A stretch of 64,000 bases of DNA from Actinomycetospora lutea (GTDB taxonomy: Bacteria; Actinomycetota; Actinomycetes; Mycobacteriales; Pseudonocardiaceae): NCBI RefSeq assembly GCF_028737205.1, contig NZ_JAQZAL010000004.1:186001-250000 (forward strand), written 5' to 3'. A model generated the notes under the pieces. It worked only from the letters and a program-made list of their open reading frames with translations, had not been told where the DNA came from and made no database searches. Made by a program: the position numbers and the translations under genes. Below, in pieces: positions 1 through 8,214 of the stretch (position 1 is its first letter; every line of letters begins with the position of its first letter).

Positions 1-12
1 GGGGGTGGCGGT

Positions 13-528
13 GTGAGCACGCGCGAGTCCTCGCCCGACCTCGACGAGCTGGAGAAGGTGCTGGTCGCTGCGCTCGACGAGCGCGAGCTGACCTACCTGC
101 GCCGCGGGCCGGGGCGGCTGTTCGTCACCCTGCCCGGGACGAAGAAGCTCGCGACGCACTGCTGGCTGGTGCTCACGCCGCACGCGTTGCTGGTCGAGGC
201 GTTCGTCTGCCGGCACGCGGACGAGAACCTCGAGGAGGTCTACCGCTTCCTGCTCACGCGCAACGCCCGGCTCTACGGCGTGCACTACACGATCGACCGG
301 GCCGGCGACATCCACCTCGTCGGCCGGGTGCCGCTCGTCGCCGTGGTCGACGAGGAGATCGACAAGATCCTCGGCCAGGTGCTCGAGGCCGCGGACGGCG
401 ACTTCAACACCCTGCTCGAGCTCGGCTTCGCCACCTCGATCCGCCGCGAGTGGGCCTGGCGGGAGTCGCGCGGCGAGTCGCTGGCGAACCTCTCGGCGTT
501 CGCGCACCTGGTGGAGGACGACCGCTGA
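13..528 (+). CDS. YbjN domain-containing protein (Rv0487-like)
   Basis: A 171-residue soluble protein of the YbjN family, a fold related to type III secretion chaperones, with no established enzymatic role. The ELTYLRRGPGRLFVTLPG segment (about residues 25-42) and the helix near VEAFVCRHADENLEEVYRFL are typical of the actinobacterial members. In M. tuberculosis the homologue Rv0487 lies between mshA and gpm1. Here gpmA is about 12 kb away, so this gene marks the left edge of an expanded region. The GTG at 13 is the first in-frame start inside the window, but the true start could lie upstream of the window. The family call is good; the function is unknown. Confidence 0.8.
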   Translation: MSTRESSPDLDELEKVLVAALDERELTYLRRGPGRLFVTLPGTKKLATHCWLVLTPHALLVEAFVCRHADENLEEVYRFLLTRNARLYGVHYTIDRAGDIHLVGRVPLVAVVDEEIDKILGQVLEAADGDFNTLLELGFATSIRREWAWRESRGESLANLSAFAHLVEDDR

Positions 529-814
529 GAAGCCGCGCCGCCGGCGTGGGACGGGGGGCATCCGACGCCGGCGACGGGCGTAAGGGAGCCGCGCGAGGCG
601 GCCGACTCGGACCGATCACGAATCTGGATCGGCGTCCGGTTACGGAGCCTCCCACCACGCAAAGCGCAGGACAAGCATTCCCCATGCGGCCGAACGGGTG
701 ACCTGACACTCCTCGGGTGCCGCCGTGATCACGGTTCGGAGTGCGCGCCACGCCGTACCGGGGGGTAGTTTGACCGCGACCTGCGCCGCCCGCCCGACGA
801 GGAGCCCGCACCGC

Positions 815-2404
815 ATGATCGTTCGCAGCCCGTACGACGACATCGACGTCCCCGACATGGGCCTGCCCGAGTTCCTCTTCGGCGACCTGGGCGACGCGGC
901 CGACCGGGTGGCCATCATCGACGGGCCGTCCGGCGCCCGGACGACCTTCGGCGAGCTGGCCGGCGCCGTCGACCGCTTCGCCGCCGGCATGGGCGAGCGG
1001 GGCCTGCGTCAGGGCGACGTCATCGCGCTGTTCGCGCCGAACAACCCCTACTACCCGGTCGTCTTCCACGGCGCGCTCGCCGCCGGGCTCGCGGTCTCCA
1101 CGGTCAACGCGCTCTACACGCCCGACGAGCTGGCGTACCAGCTGCGCGACTCCGGGTCGAAGGTGCTCGTCACCGTGTCCGCGTTCCTCGACCGGGCGCG
1201 GGCCGCGCTGCGCGAGGAGGGCCTGGCCGTCACCGAGGTCATCGTCATCGACGGTGCGCGGGACGAGGCGAGCACACCGCTGCCCGAGACCGCGCTGGCC
1301 GACATCCTGTCGACCACCGCCGAGCGCCCGTCGGTGGCGCTGTCCGGCGACGACGTCGCCGCGCTGCCGTACTCGTCGGGAACCACCGGGCGGGCCAAGG
1401 GCGTGGTGCTGACCCACCGCAACCTGCTCGCCAACCTGCTGCAGATCGAGAAGATGGGCACGCACGTCTCGCCGGACACGACGATCCTGGCGGTGCTGCC
1501 GTTCTTCCACATCTACGGCATGACCGTGATGATGAACCAGGGCCTGCACGCGCGGGCCGCGGTCGTGACGATGCCGAAGTTCGACCTCGCCGAGTTCCTC
1601 CGGGTGATCTCCGAGCACCGGGTCGACCGCGTCTACATCGCGCCGCCGATCGCCGTCGCGCTGGCCAAGCACCCGATGGTCGACCAGTACGACATCGACT
1701 GCGTCGACATCGTGTTCTCCGGCGCCGCGGCCCTCGACGCCGAGCTGGGCGCCGCCGTCGGGCGGCGGCTGAACTGCACGGTGCTGCAGGGCTACGGCAT
1801 GACCGAGCTCAGCCCCGTCAGCCACTGCATGCCCGACGACGGCACCGAGATGGACCTCGGCTCGATCGGCGTGGCGCTGCCCAGCGTGGAGTGCAAGCTC
1901 GTCGACCCGGACACCGGGCAGGAGGGCGTCGAGCGCGGCGAGCTGTGGGTGCGCGGGCCCAACGTCATGCGGGAGTACCTCAACAACCCCGAGGCCACCG
2001 CCGCGACCCTGGACGCCGATGGCTTCCTGCACACCGGCGACGTCGCCACCGTCACCGACGAGGGCGTCTTCTACATCGTCGACCGGGTCAAGGAGCTGAT
2101 CAAGTACAAGGGCTACCAGGTCCCGCCGGCCGAGCTCGAGGCGCTGCTGCTGACCCACGAGGGCATCGCCGACGCGGCGGTGATCGGGGTCAAGGACGCC
2201 GAGGGTGAGGAGATCCCGAAGGCGTTCGTCGTGCTCCAGCAGGGGGCCGAGCTCTCCGACGACGACGTCATGGCGTTCGTGGGCGAACGCATCGCCCCGC
2301 ACAAGAAGGTCCGCGTGGTCGAGTTCATCGAGCAGATCCCGAAGTCCGCGTCGGGGAAGATCCTGCGCAAGGACCTCCGCGCTCGTGAGCAGGCTCCTGC
2401 GTAG
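815..2404 (+). CDS. Acyl-CoA synthetase, 4-coumarate-CoA-ligase type
   Basis: An adenylate-forming ligase (ANL superfamily) of 529 residues that would activate a carboxylic acid with ATP and join it to CoA. The phosphate-binding motif YSSGTTGRAKG is at about residues 186-196. YGMTE follows, then HTGD and the hinge region with DRVKELIKYKGYQV, and the C-terminal PKSASGK carries the catalytic lysine near residue 514. Layout and length match 4CL/FadD enzymes, but the substrate cannot be read from sequence. The ATG at 815 is chosen over an earlier GTG because GAGGAG sits about 10 bases upstream and the family N-terminus begins there. It stands alone between the YbjN gene and the decayed region. 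Confidence 0.88.
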   Translation: MIVRSPYDDIDVPDMGLPEFLFGDLGDAADRVAIIDGPSGARTTFGELAGAVDRFAAGMGERGLRQGDVIALFAPNNPYYPVVFHGALAAGLAVSTVNALYTPDELAYQLRDSGSKVLVTVSAFLDRARAALREEGLAVTEVIVIDGARDEASTPLPETALADILSTTAERPSVALSGDDVAALPYSSGTTGRAKGVVLTHRNLLANLLQIEKMGTHVSPDTTILAVLPFFHIYGMTVMMNQGLHARAAVVTMPKFDLAEFLRVISEHRVDRVYIAPPIAVALAKHPMVDQYDIDCVDIVFSGAAALDAELGAAVGRRLNCTVLQGYGMTELSPVSHCMPDDGTEMDLGSIGVALPSVECKLVDPDTGQEGVERGELWVRGPNVMREYLNNPEATAATLDADGFLHTGDVATVTDEGVFYIVDRVKELIKYKGYQVPPAELEALLLTHEGIADAAVIGVKDAEGEEIPKAFVVLQQGAELSDDDVMAFVGERIAPHKKVRVVEFIEQIPKSASGKILRKDLRAREQAPA

Positions 2405-3142
2405 GGTCGCTGACCCGCTATTTCGGGCCTCTGACCTGCGCGAACGCCGAATGACCGATGTGAAGTCTCTGTGAGGCTCCGCAGCGGTGCGGCGTTGTGT
2501 CCGGGTTTCCACGGAACAGTCACGGAACGGATCTTGCACAGTCGATCAAGCCTCTCCGTCGAGTAGATCTTGGTGGCTTACCACTCGGAGTGCTCCCGAC
2601 CGGCGGTCCGCCAGCGCACCCGCCACGGCCGGCTGCGACCCGTGCGCGTGGTCAGCTTTCAGAACTGCACGGGAGTGAGGGTGGTCGGGGCGGCGCCCCA
2701 CCCACGACGACGCGCCCGAGGGCTGCCAGACCGCCGGCACAGCCGCAAGCGCCACCAGGCACGAAGGGGCCCGTCATCGAGGAACGGAGCGCTTGCACCC
2801 GCACGAGCGGCCCGGCAGGGCAGAGCCCGCGCCGCCGAGGGAGAGGCCCCGAGCGCAGGCCGCGCGCGGGACGGGCCTGCGCGAGGCCGCGACCCTGCGG
2901 GGTGAACAACAAGGCGAGAATCCGCCAGATGCACCTAGGTGGGTAGATGATTCCGACGCTACGGTACGTCCGTTACCGGACGAGTTTCTGCCGTCCGGAA
3001 CGCTCGACGATGACGCGGGAACGGTCTGACGACCGCTGGGTCCTGTTAGGACAGCTGCGCTCCGGGCGCCTTGCGTGCGCTCGTTGTTAGCGAGGCGTGC
3101 CCGGCTGTTCTTGTCTCCCTGGTGTGGCGGTGCGGTTGCTGT
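2405..3142 (+). other. Gene-free decayed interval after the acyl-CoA ligase
   Basis: About 740 bases in which I find no convincing gene on either strand. Open frames here have poor composition, no ribosome-binding sites and no recognisable domains. The stretch contains copy 1 of the ~52-bp repeat (2681-2733) and a block at about 2798-2830 that resembles the sequence just right of copy 2. Composition is less GC-biased than in flanking genes, consistent with relics of accessory DNA. A promoter for the ANTAR-like ORF could lie near its right end, but none was convincing. Confidence 0.5.
2681..2733. repeat. Accessory-region repeat, copy 1
   Basis: First of three imperfect copies (others at 4438-4489 and 4912-4965). 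All share the start GTGGTCG, a GACGCG segment and the ending CGAGGGCTGC..GACCG. This copy contains a perfect inverted pair, GGGGCG/CGCCCC (2687-2692 and 2694-2699), separated by one base. Confidence 0.65.
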
Positions 3143-3841
3143 ATGCCCGTCCCGGATGTTCCCACTCCCGCGTACCCCCCAGCTGGAGCAGGGACATCCC
3201 GAGCGTTCTTGATCGGAAGTGCCGTGCCAGACGCAGTGGGAAACGACCTCAGTTACGTCATTCACCGAGCAGAGCGAGTGTTGTGCGCTCGCTCGAATGT
3301 CCCGAACCACCACGCGCCGGTGCTGTTGGCCGTGGCGGCCCAGCACGCCGGGGTCTCGCCTCGCGCGATGGCCGATCAAGTCCTCAGCGGGCGGGGCCCG
3401 TATGAGGTTGGCTGTCGTCCCGTCCGTGAGCGTCAGCAGCTGTCCGCGGAGGCCGTCGGCGTGACCTCGGCGACCAGGACCACCCTGCACGACACCGATC
3501 ACCCAGCGGCTGTTGACGGAAACGGCGCCGCCAACCGCCCGCATACGCGGTTGTTGCCTACGCGGGTCCGGTTCCAGTGTCCTTGGGGAACACCACCGGA
3601 CGGGTACTCGGTGGGTCTCGAGCTCCCCGACCGTGAGCAGGCGTGCACGACCCCCGAGGTGCAGCGCGCCGAGGGCATGCTTGCGACCCAGTTCAACCTC
3701 ACGGTCGACGGTGCTACCCGACTGCTGCAAGACCGTGCAGCGTCCCGCTGCGTCAGCGTGCACGTCGCCGCTTCTCACGTCCTCGAGGAGCACGCGCGGC
3801 GCCTCACCGGCGAGGTTCTCGATCCCTGGGGCACCTGCTAG
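3143..3841 (+). CDS. Putative protein with two diverged ANTAR-like segments
   Basis: An open frame of 232 codons from the ATG at 3143 (the frame is open from a TTG at 3071). Two segments resemble ANTAR RNA-binding domains. The first starts at IHRAERVL and runs to AMADQVLS; the second starts at VQRAEGMLATQFNL and runs to VSVHVAASHVLEE. Both keep the family pattern of A-x-G/R-V/M-L, a middle helix and a C-terminal valine/leucine helix. ANTAR proteins normally bind paired hexaloop hairpins in mRNA to prevent termination. No GAF or receiver domain is visible, and no good ribosome-binding site was found for any start. It may be a decayed gene or a small orphan ANTAR protein. The domain call rests on pattern recognition. 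Confidence 0.5.
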   Translation: MPVPDVPTPAYPPAGAGTSRAFLIGSAVPDAVGNDLSYVIHRAERVLCARSNVPNHHAPVLLAVAAQHAGVSPRAMADQVLSGRGPYEVGCRPVRERQQLSAEAVGVTSATRTTLHDTDHPAAVDGNGAANRPHTRLLPTRVRFQCPWGTPPDGYSVGLELPDREQACTTPEVQRAEGMLATQFNLTVDGATRLLQDRAASRCVSVHVAASHVLEEHARRLTGEVLDPWGTC

Positions 3842-4052
3842 CGGTTTCGGGCGGACTCGGCACCCTGGTCCGCACCACCAGCGAGCGCGGGCCGCGCGGT
3901 GCCCGGCTCCCTTCGGGCCGACACGCTCCCGCTCCTGTCCTCGACCCGCGGCGCGCGCCCGACCCGGGCCGGGGCGAGGGCACAATGGAGAAGGCCTCCA
4001 CCACGGCGGGTTACGACGCAGGACGCATCCACCATCGCCAGGGGGAGAGCTC

Positions 4053-4388
4053 ATGAGTACCTCGCAGACAACCAGCGCCCACACCGCACTGCGCGAAGCC
4101 ACCCAGGCGCTGAGCGTGCGCCGCGGTGGCGGCGACACCGAGCTGTCCGTCACCGACCACCACGTGTTGGCCGCCGATCTCGCCGACACCCTCGACGCGG
4201 TCGCCGGCCTCCTGCGCTCGGTCGGTGTCGGCGTCGAAGCCGGCACCTCCGGTCGCGGCTTGCCCGCTGTTGCCGAATCCGTGGACCGAAGTGCGTTGAT
4301 GGCCCGTCGTGCCAGCGGTCACGGCGACGGAGACGTCCCCGAAGCGGCGCATCTCGAACCCGAACGCTGCGGTACTGCCGACGACTGA
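4053..4388 (+). CDS. Small orphan protein of unknown function
   Basis: A 111-residue frame not recognised as a known family. The start is well supported: ATG at 4053 preceded by GGGGGAGAG (4041-4049). Around residues 37-60 lies a hydrophobic helix-like segment with LAADLADTLDAVAGLL. The tail is hydrophilic and rich in His, Asp and Glu. It has no signal peptide and no clear membrane segment. It sits 211 bases after the ANTAR-like ORF and 50 bases before repeat copy 2, inside a region of small remnants. Probably expressed, but function cannot be inferred. Confidence 0.6.
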   Translation: MSTSQTTSAHTALREATQALSVRRGGGDTELSVTDHHVLAADLADTLDAVAGLLRSVGVGVEAGTSGRGLPAVAESVDRSALMARRASGHGDGDVPEAAHLEPERCGTADD

Positions 4389-4437
4389 CCGGTCATCGGC
4401 CGTATCGACCCCGCGAACCGGCCCCCGGAGAGCGGTC

Positions 4438-4489
4438 GTGGTCGGTGCGGGGCCGCACCATGGCGACGCGCCCGAGGGCTGCCGGACCG
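4438..4489. repeat. Accessory-region repeat, copy 2
   Basis: Second copy of the repeat. Its inverted pair is GGTGCGG/CCGCACC (4444-4450 and 4453-4459), in the same place as the pair in copy 1 but with different bases on both arms. Just right of it, CTGCCGG and CCGGCAG (about 4479-4508) could form another stem. It begins 50 bases after the stop of the small gene at 4053-4388, so it could act as a 3' hairpin. Confidence 0.65.
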
Positions 4490-4602
4490 CCCGCACGAAC
4501 GCCCGGCAGGGCGGAGCCCGCACCGAGAGACCCGGACCCGAGATGCGATGTTTGGGGGAACCAACCACGAGGGCACACCGGGCGAGACCGGCGGCCTCGA
4601 GG

Positions 4603-4830
4603 AGTGCTCTCACTGAGTACGCGGGCCTGTTGTGCGTCATCGCCGACGCGGTGCTGCTCAACCTCGACCAGCTAGCCACCGAGGGCCTCGACCGCGAGGG
4701 GATCGAGCAGGTCACCGCCCACGCCCCGACGCACCCACGGCCACGGCTTGTGGGAACTGCTGCACGTCCTGCTTGACGGTCCCACGGATCTCCGCGCCCG
4801 GGAGAACGCTCTCGGCCCAAGGTCCTCGAC
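4603..4830 (+). pseudogene. Frameshifted remnant of a small helical protein
   Basis: One frame reads a coding-like helical segment (ADAVLLNLDQLATEGLDREG) and then turns to proline/arginine-rich sequence near 4725. The +1 frame then becomes coding-like with LWELLHVLLDGPTDLRAR. Joining the two gives a continuous helical protein, which suggests an old gene broken by a frameshift. There is no ribosome-binding site or clear start. I do not recognise the family. Confidence 0.3.
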
Positions 4831-4911
4831 CCGCTGGGACGGGTCTCTCCACGGCGACGACGTGGTATCGGCGTCGTGGAGTATGTGCGGAACGCCGTGC
4901 GCGGAGTGGTG

Positions 4912-4965
4912 GTGGTCGAGGCGGGAGCGTCATCCACGACGACGCGCGCGAGGGCTGCGAGACCG
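4912..4965. repeat. Accessory-region repeat, copy 3
   Basis: Third and most diverged copy. It keeps GTGGTCG at the left and CGAGGGCTGC plus GACCG at the right, but the inverted pair of copies 1 and 2 is eroded. It lies after the frameshifted remnant, as copy 2 lies after a small gene. Confidence 0.6.
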
Positions 4966-5080
4966 TCCGCGTCGACTGGGGAAGACCCCGAGCGCGAACC
5001 GTTTGCAGGTGTCGGACCGACGGCAATCCTCCGAGGTCTACCCTCCGAGCCACGGAGGGTGAGCTCGACCCGGGGAGGCG

Positions 5081-5266
5081 ATCTCCATCGCCACCGACGC
5101 GCAGGCACTGATCGACGAGGCTCGCGAGGCGGCGGCCAGAGCGCAACACGCACACTCGATCGCGGTCGCCCATGGGAACCACGCCAGGGCCGCGGCGCGA
5201 GACGCCGAGCGACGAAGACTGCGCGCGTCTCGCGCACGGTCTCGGAGGGACGGCAGCCACAGCTGA
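5081..5266 (+). pseudogene. Start-less alanine-rich helical ORF
   Basis: A 61-codon open stretch with clear coding character: DAQALIDEAREAAARAQHAH, then an Arg/Ala-rich helix ending DGSHS. A stop at 5060 closes the frame upstream, and between that stop and the coding-like part there is no ATG, GTG or TTG. A GGGGAGG motif lies just before an ATC at 5081 and about 8 bases before an ATC at 5087, where an ATG would be expected. The simplest reading is a gene that lost its start codon. Use of a rare ATC start cannot be excluded. Confidence 0.35.
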
Positions 5267-5803
5267 CTGCTCCCGACGAGGACGCGAGGGAGTCCTCGTG
5301 CCCACGAAGGTCGGCCGACGACGGTGCCCCCGAGGGTCAGGGCCGGGTGACGACGAGCTCGTCCCGCCTGCGCTCGGCGGAGGACCAGCCCGAGGAGCGG
5401 CGACGCGACCGAAGTCGTCACCCAGCGTCAGACTTCGTCGTCGACCGGAGGGATGCCATGCGGATACCAGTCCGCGATCGAGCCGACGCCGACGGCTCGC
5501 GGCCGCCGAGGCCTCCGGGCGAGACCCGTCGCCGCTGCCGGCGTCGCACTCGCCTGTTGCGTGCCCGGGACCGACCTCCCCGGGGCGGGTGACTCCCACC
5601 GGTGCGCGAACGGCAGGACGGAGGTCGTCCGGAGTATGTTCAGGGCAGGTGCCGGGACGCTGCGTCATCCGGGGGCGGGACCGCCGCACCGGCCGGGACG
5701 TCGAACCAGGGCGCCCCGGTGCTCGTGCCCGCCGGGTCGGACGACGGTCGACCCCGACCCACACCCGGGAGCGGCGGGTTCGCTCCCCGAGGTTGGTGGA
5801 GAC
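5267..5803. other. Intergenic interval without recognisable genes
   Basis: Apart from the hairpin at 5276-5299, these ~540 bases show no supported gene. The open frames on both strands are arginine/proline/glycine-rich and lack domain patterns. The ATG at about 5458 that opens a longer frame into the coiled-coil gene has no good ribosome-binding site, and its extension looks non-coding. Confidence 0.45.
5276..5299 (+). terminator. Putative hairpin terminator
   Basis: A perfect 8-bp inverted repeat, ACGAGGAC and GTCCTCGT, with an 8-base loop starts 10 bases after the stop of the start-less helical ORF. It has no T-tract, as is common for actinobacterial terminators. Confidence 0.45.
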
Positions 5804-6259
5804 ATGGACGAGCCACTGGAGGTCCCGGCAGTACCCGAGTCGTCGGCGCAGGACCGCGACCGGGCCGTCGGCGAACGGGAGGACGCCGCAGACGCCCGGG
5901 ACCGGGCGGCCGACGAGCGGGATGACGCCGCCGACCGGAGGGAGGCCGAGGCCGACCGTCGGGAGCGGCACGCCGACGCGCGCGAGCGACGGGCCGACGC
6001 ACGTGAGGCCGCCCTGGACGATCTGGCGCGAGCCAGCGGACTGGCGACCGTCGGGCGGTTCGGGCGCTCCGACGAGGCGCTGGCCCGCGCCGAGGACACG
6101 GTATCCCGGGCCCGGGAGCACATCGAACGGTCGCGCGAGGCGCTGCGCGCCGAGCGCCGGCGTGCCGACCGCGAGCAGGACGAGATCGAACGCGAGAGAC
6201 GGGCCTCGGAGCGCGAGATCGGCGCGCGCGACGTCGGGACCGTTGACGACCTCGCGTGA
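5804..6259 (+). CDS. Charged coiled-coil protein with RD-A-AD heptad repeats
   Basis: A 151-residue protein. The first half is an almost uninterrupted 7-residue repeat of the type RDRAADERDDAADRR (about residues 18-75). A short interruption (ASGLATVGRFGRSDEAL) and a second charged helix to about residue 140 follow. Such Arg/Asp/Ala repeats often precede GAF, ANTAR or GGDEF domains in actinobacteria, but here they stand alone. No membrane segment is present. ATG 5804 is preceded by GGTGGA. The role is unknown; it may be a long helical spacer or binding protein, or a detached N-terminus of a signalling protein from the ANTAR-rich region to its left. Confidence 0.55.
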   Translation: MDEPLEVPAVPESSAQDRDRAVGEREDAADARDRAADERDDAADRREAEADRRERHADARERRADAREAALDDLARASGLATVGRFGRSDEALARAEDTVSRAREHIERSREALRAERRRADREQDEIERERRASEREIGARDVGTVDDLA

Positions 6260-6427
6260 GGAGTCGGCCGCGCGCGGCCGCCCGAGATCCGGACGAGGCC
6301 AGGGTCGTTCCGCTGCGCGGGCTTGACTCCTCGGGCGCGTCGGCCCGCTGGTGTCCGACGTCCGAATGGAGGACACTGTGCGCACGTCTTGTTCAGCGAC
6401 GGGCACAGCGGTGTCGGGAGGCGTCAC

Positions 6428-7417
6428 GTGACGGTCGTGCGCGCCGACGTCACCACCGATGACCCGGCACAGGCCGAGGACCTCATCCGCCGGGTCTACG
6501 TCGCCCAGCGTCTGACGCTCCCGTCGGGGGTCGAGGGCTTCGCGTTCGCGCACGAGACCCGGGCCGTGACCGGCCCGCACTCCGTGGCGGTCAACCGCGT
6601 GCGGCACACCCTGCGCCTGGACCTCGACGCCGAGCCCGTGGACGGCCTGCTCGTCACCGACGCCGTCGATCGCGGGGCGGTCCACGTGCACGGGAGTCCC
6701 GACTTCGACGACGTGGCCGCCCGTCCGGGCGAGGTCCTGCTCGTCCCGCCGACCGGGACGTTCCGTGCCACGGTGGATCGGGCCGATGTCGCGGTCACCG
6801 TGCTGGGTCGCCGCGAGGTCGCCGCCCACGCCGCGGCGCGGACCGGGATCCAGGCGGGCGCCGTGCGGTTCACCGGGCTCGTGCCGGTCAGCCGCCACAT
6901 CGGCTCGCTGTGGATCCGCACCGTCGCGCACGTGCGCGACAGTGTCCTCGCCCACGACGACCTGGCCGCCGAGGTCCTGGTGCGGGACAGCGTCCACCGG
7001 CTGCTCGCCACCGCCGTGCTGGCGACGTTCCCGAACACCGCGCTCGACGCCCTGCGCGACCCGCTCGCGGCGGGACCCGGTGGCGTCGGCGGGGCGGCCA
7101 CCGACCGGGCCGTGGACCTCCTGCACGCCCGGGCCGGCGAGCCCGTCGGTCCGGCCGAGGTGGCGGAGCTCGTGGGCGCGCCGACCCGGGACGTGGACGC
7201 GGCGCTGCGGCGACGGCGCAACACCACGCTGGCCCGGGAGCTGTGGCGGGCGCGGCTGCGGGGCGCCGAGCGGGACCTGCGGGCCGGCGACCCGGCGGCG
7301 GGGGACACGGTCGCGGAGATCGCCGCCCGCTGGGGCTTCGTCAGTGCCCGGACGTTCGCGGCCGCCTACACGATGAGCACCGGCGGGGAGGCCCCGGAGG
7401 AGACGCTGCGGGGCTGA
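6428..7417 (+). CDS. AraC/XylS-family transcriptional regulator
   Basis: A 329-residue regulator. The N-terminal ~170 residues resemble the AraC-binding-like domain of benzoate/catechol-type activators. The C-terminus carries the paired helix-turn-helix, with VAELVGAPTRDVDAAL in the first and DTVAEIAARWGFVSARTFAA in the second. The second matches the conserved AraC signature closely. The GTG at 6428 is chosen because GGGAGG lies 6 bases upstream; the frame is open further upstream but looks non-coding. It probably controls neighbouring or distant catabolic genes; no target is obvious nearby. Confidence 0.8.
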   Translation: MTVVRADVTTDDPAQAEDLIRRVYVAQRLTLPSGVEGFAFAHETRAVTGPHSVAVNRVRHTLRLDLDAEPVDGLLVTDAVDRGAVHVHGSPDFDDVAARPGEVLLVPPTGTFRATVDRADVAVTVLGRREVAAHAAARTGIQAGAVRFTGLVPVSRHIGSLWIRTVAHVRDSVLAHDDLAAEVLVRDSVHRLLATAVLATFPNTALDALRDPLAAGPGGVGGAATDRAVDLLHARAGEPVGPAEVAELVGAPTRDVDAALRRRRNTTLARELWRARLRGAERDLRAGDPAAGDTVAEIAARWGFVSARTFAAAYTMSTGGEAPEETLRG

Positions 7418-7441
7418 GCGGACGAGAATGGCGGTGAGGGG

Positions 7442-7633
7442 GTGCGGCGCGAACGCGATCTCATGGACAGTCTCGCCGACGACCCGCCCGAGACGGACAC
7501 CTTCTCGGCGTGGCTCGGGGACCAGGATCTCGAGCGGCTCGCGGCGGTCGCGCGCGCCGCGCGCTCCGCGGGCGACTCGTTCGGTCGCTGTCTCCGGGTC
7601 GACGGGCGGCGGCAGGATCTCCTGGACGATTAA
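7442..7633 (+). CDS. Small acidic protein of unknown function
   Basis: A possible 63-residue protein with many Asp and Glu residues and a helical centre (TFSAWLGDQDLERLAAVARA). The GTG at 7442 directly follows GAGGG, which is closer than usual; the alternative ATG at 7463 has no ribosome-binding site. It begins 24 bases after the AraC-type gene and could be co-transcribed. Codon use fits a real gene, but no family is recognised. Confidence 0.4.
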   Translation: MRRERDLMDSLADDPPETDTFSAWLGDQDLERLAAVARAARSAGDSFGRCLRVDGRRQDLLDD

Positions 7634-7800
7634 CGCACGTGGTGCTCACTTGACGAGAACCTTCCGAGGGAGGACCGTCACCACCGGCGGCGAGCGTGTC
7701 TCGCAGCCGGCGCGGCCGGTGGCGGTCGATGCCCGGGCCCCGTCGGCCGCCCTCCCCCCGCGTGGCCGACGGGGCATCGCCGCGCTCGTACCGTGGGGAC

Positions 7801-8211
7801 GTGGAGCCGCACCGGACGCCCGCCGCGACCGTCGCCACCGTGGCGGCGGCCGCGCTCGCCGCCGCCGGCATCGTCGCCACGATGCTCCTGGTGAGCCCGG
7901 GCGGGATCGCGGCGGCGTCCGTCGTCGTGCTGACGGCCGTGCAGGTGGTGCTGCTGCTCGCCGTCCGCGAGGGGGTCGTGGGGGTCCGCCGGTTCCTGCT
8001 CGCGTGGACCGGGCAGGCCGGTCTGACCCACCTCGTCGCCGGCGGCCCCGGCGTCACGTCCGCCCTGGTCTACCTGGGCGTCGGTCTGGTGTTCGCCGCC
8101 GTGGTCGTGGCCGGCCTGGCCCTGTGGCGAGCGGAGCCCGAGCACGACCCCGACGGCGAGGGGCGCACCGGCGACACCCGGCCCCTGCCCGTGCCGGACG
8201 GGGACGGGTGA
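7801..8211 (+). CDS. Small integral membrane protein
   Basis: A 136-residue protein with three to four hydrophobic helices (VATVAAAALAAAGIVATMLL, then AAASVVVLTAVQVVLLLAV, a third around LVYLGVGLVFAAVVVAGLAL). The soluble C-terminus is acidic. The GTG at 7801 is used: coding quality falls sharply upstream, and a TACCGTGGGGAC context suggests a leaderless transcript. It converges on the osmC gene with only 3 bases between stops. Function unknown. Confidence 0.6.
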   Translation: MEPHRTPAATVATVAAAALAAAGIVATMLLVSPGGIAAASVVVLTAVQVVLLLAVREGVVGVRRFLLAWTGQAGLTHLVAGGPGVTSALVYLGVGLVFAAVVVAGLALWRAEPEHDPDGEGRTGDTRPLPVPDGDG

Positions 8212-8214
8212 CCC

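Noticed and set aside
404-2539. Very long open frame on the minus strand opposite the acyl-CoA ligase
   Set aside because: It is the antisense image of a well-supported gene, rich in Arg/Ala/Gly/Asp with no domains. Such shadows are expected at this GC content.
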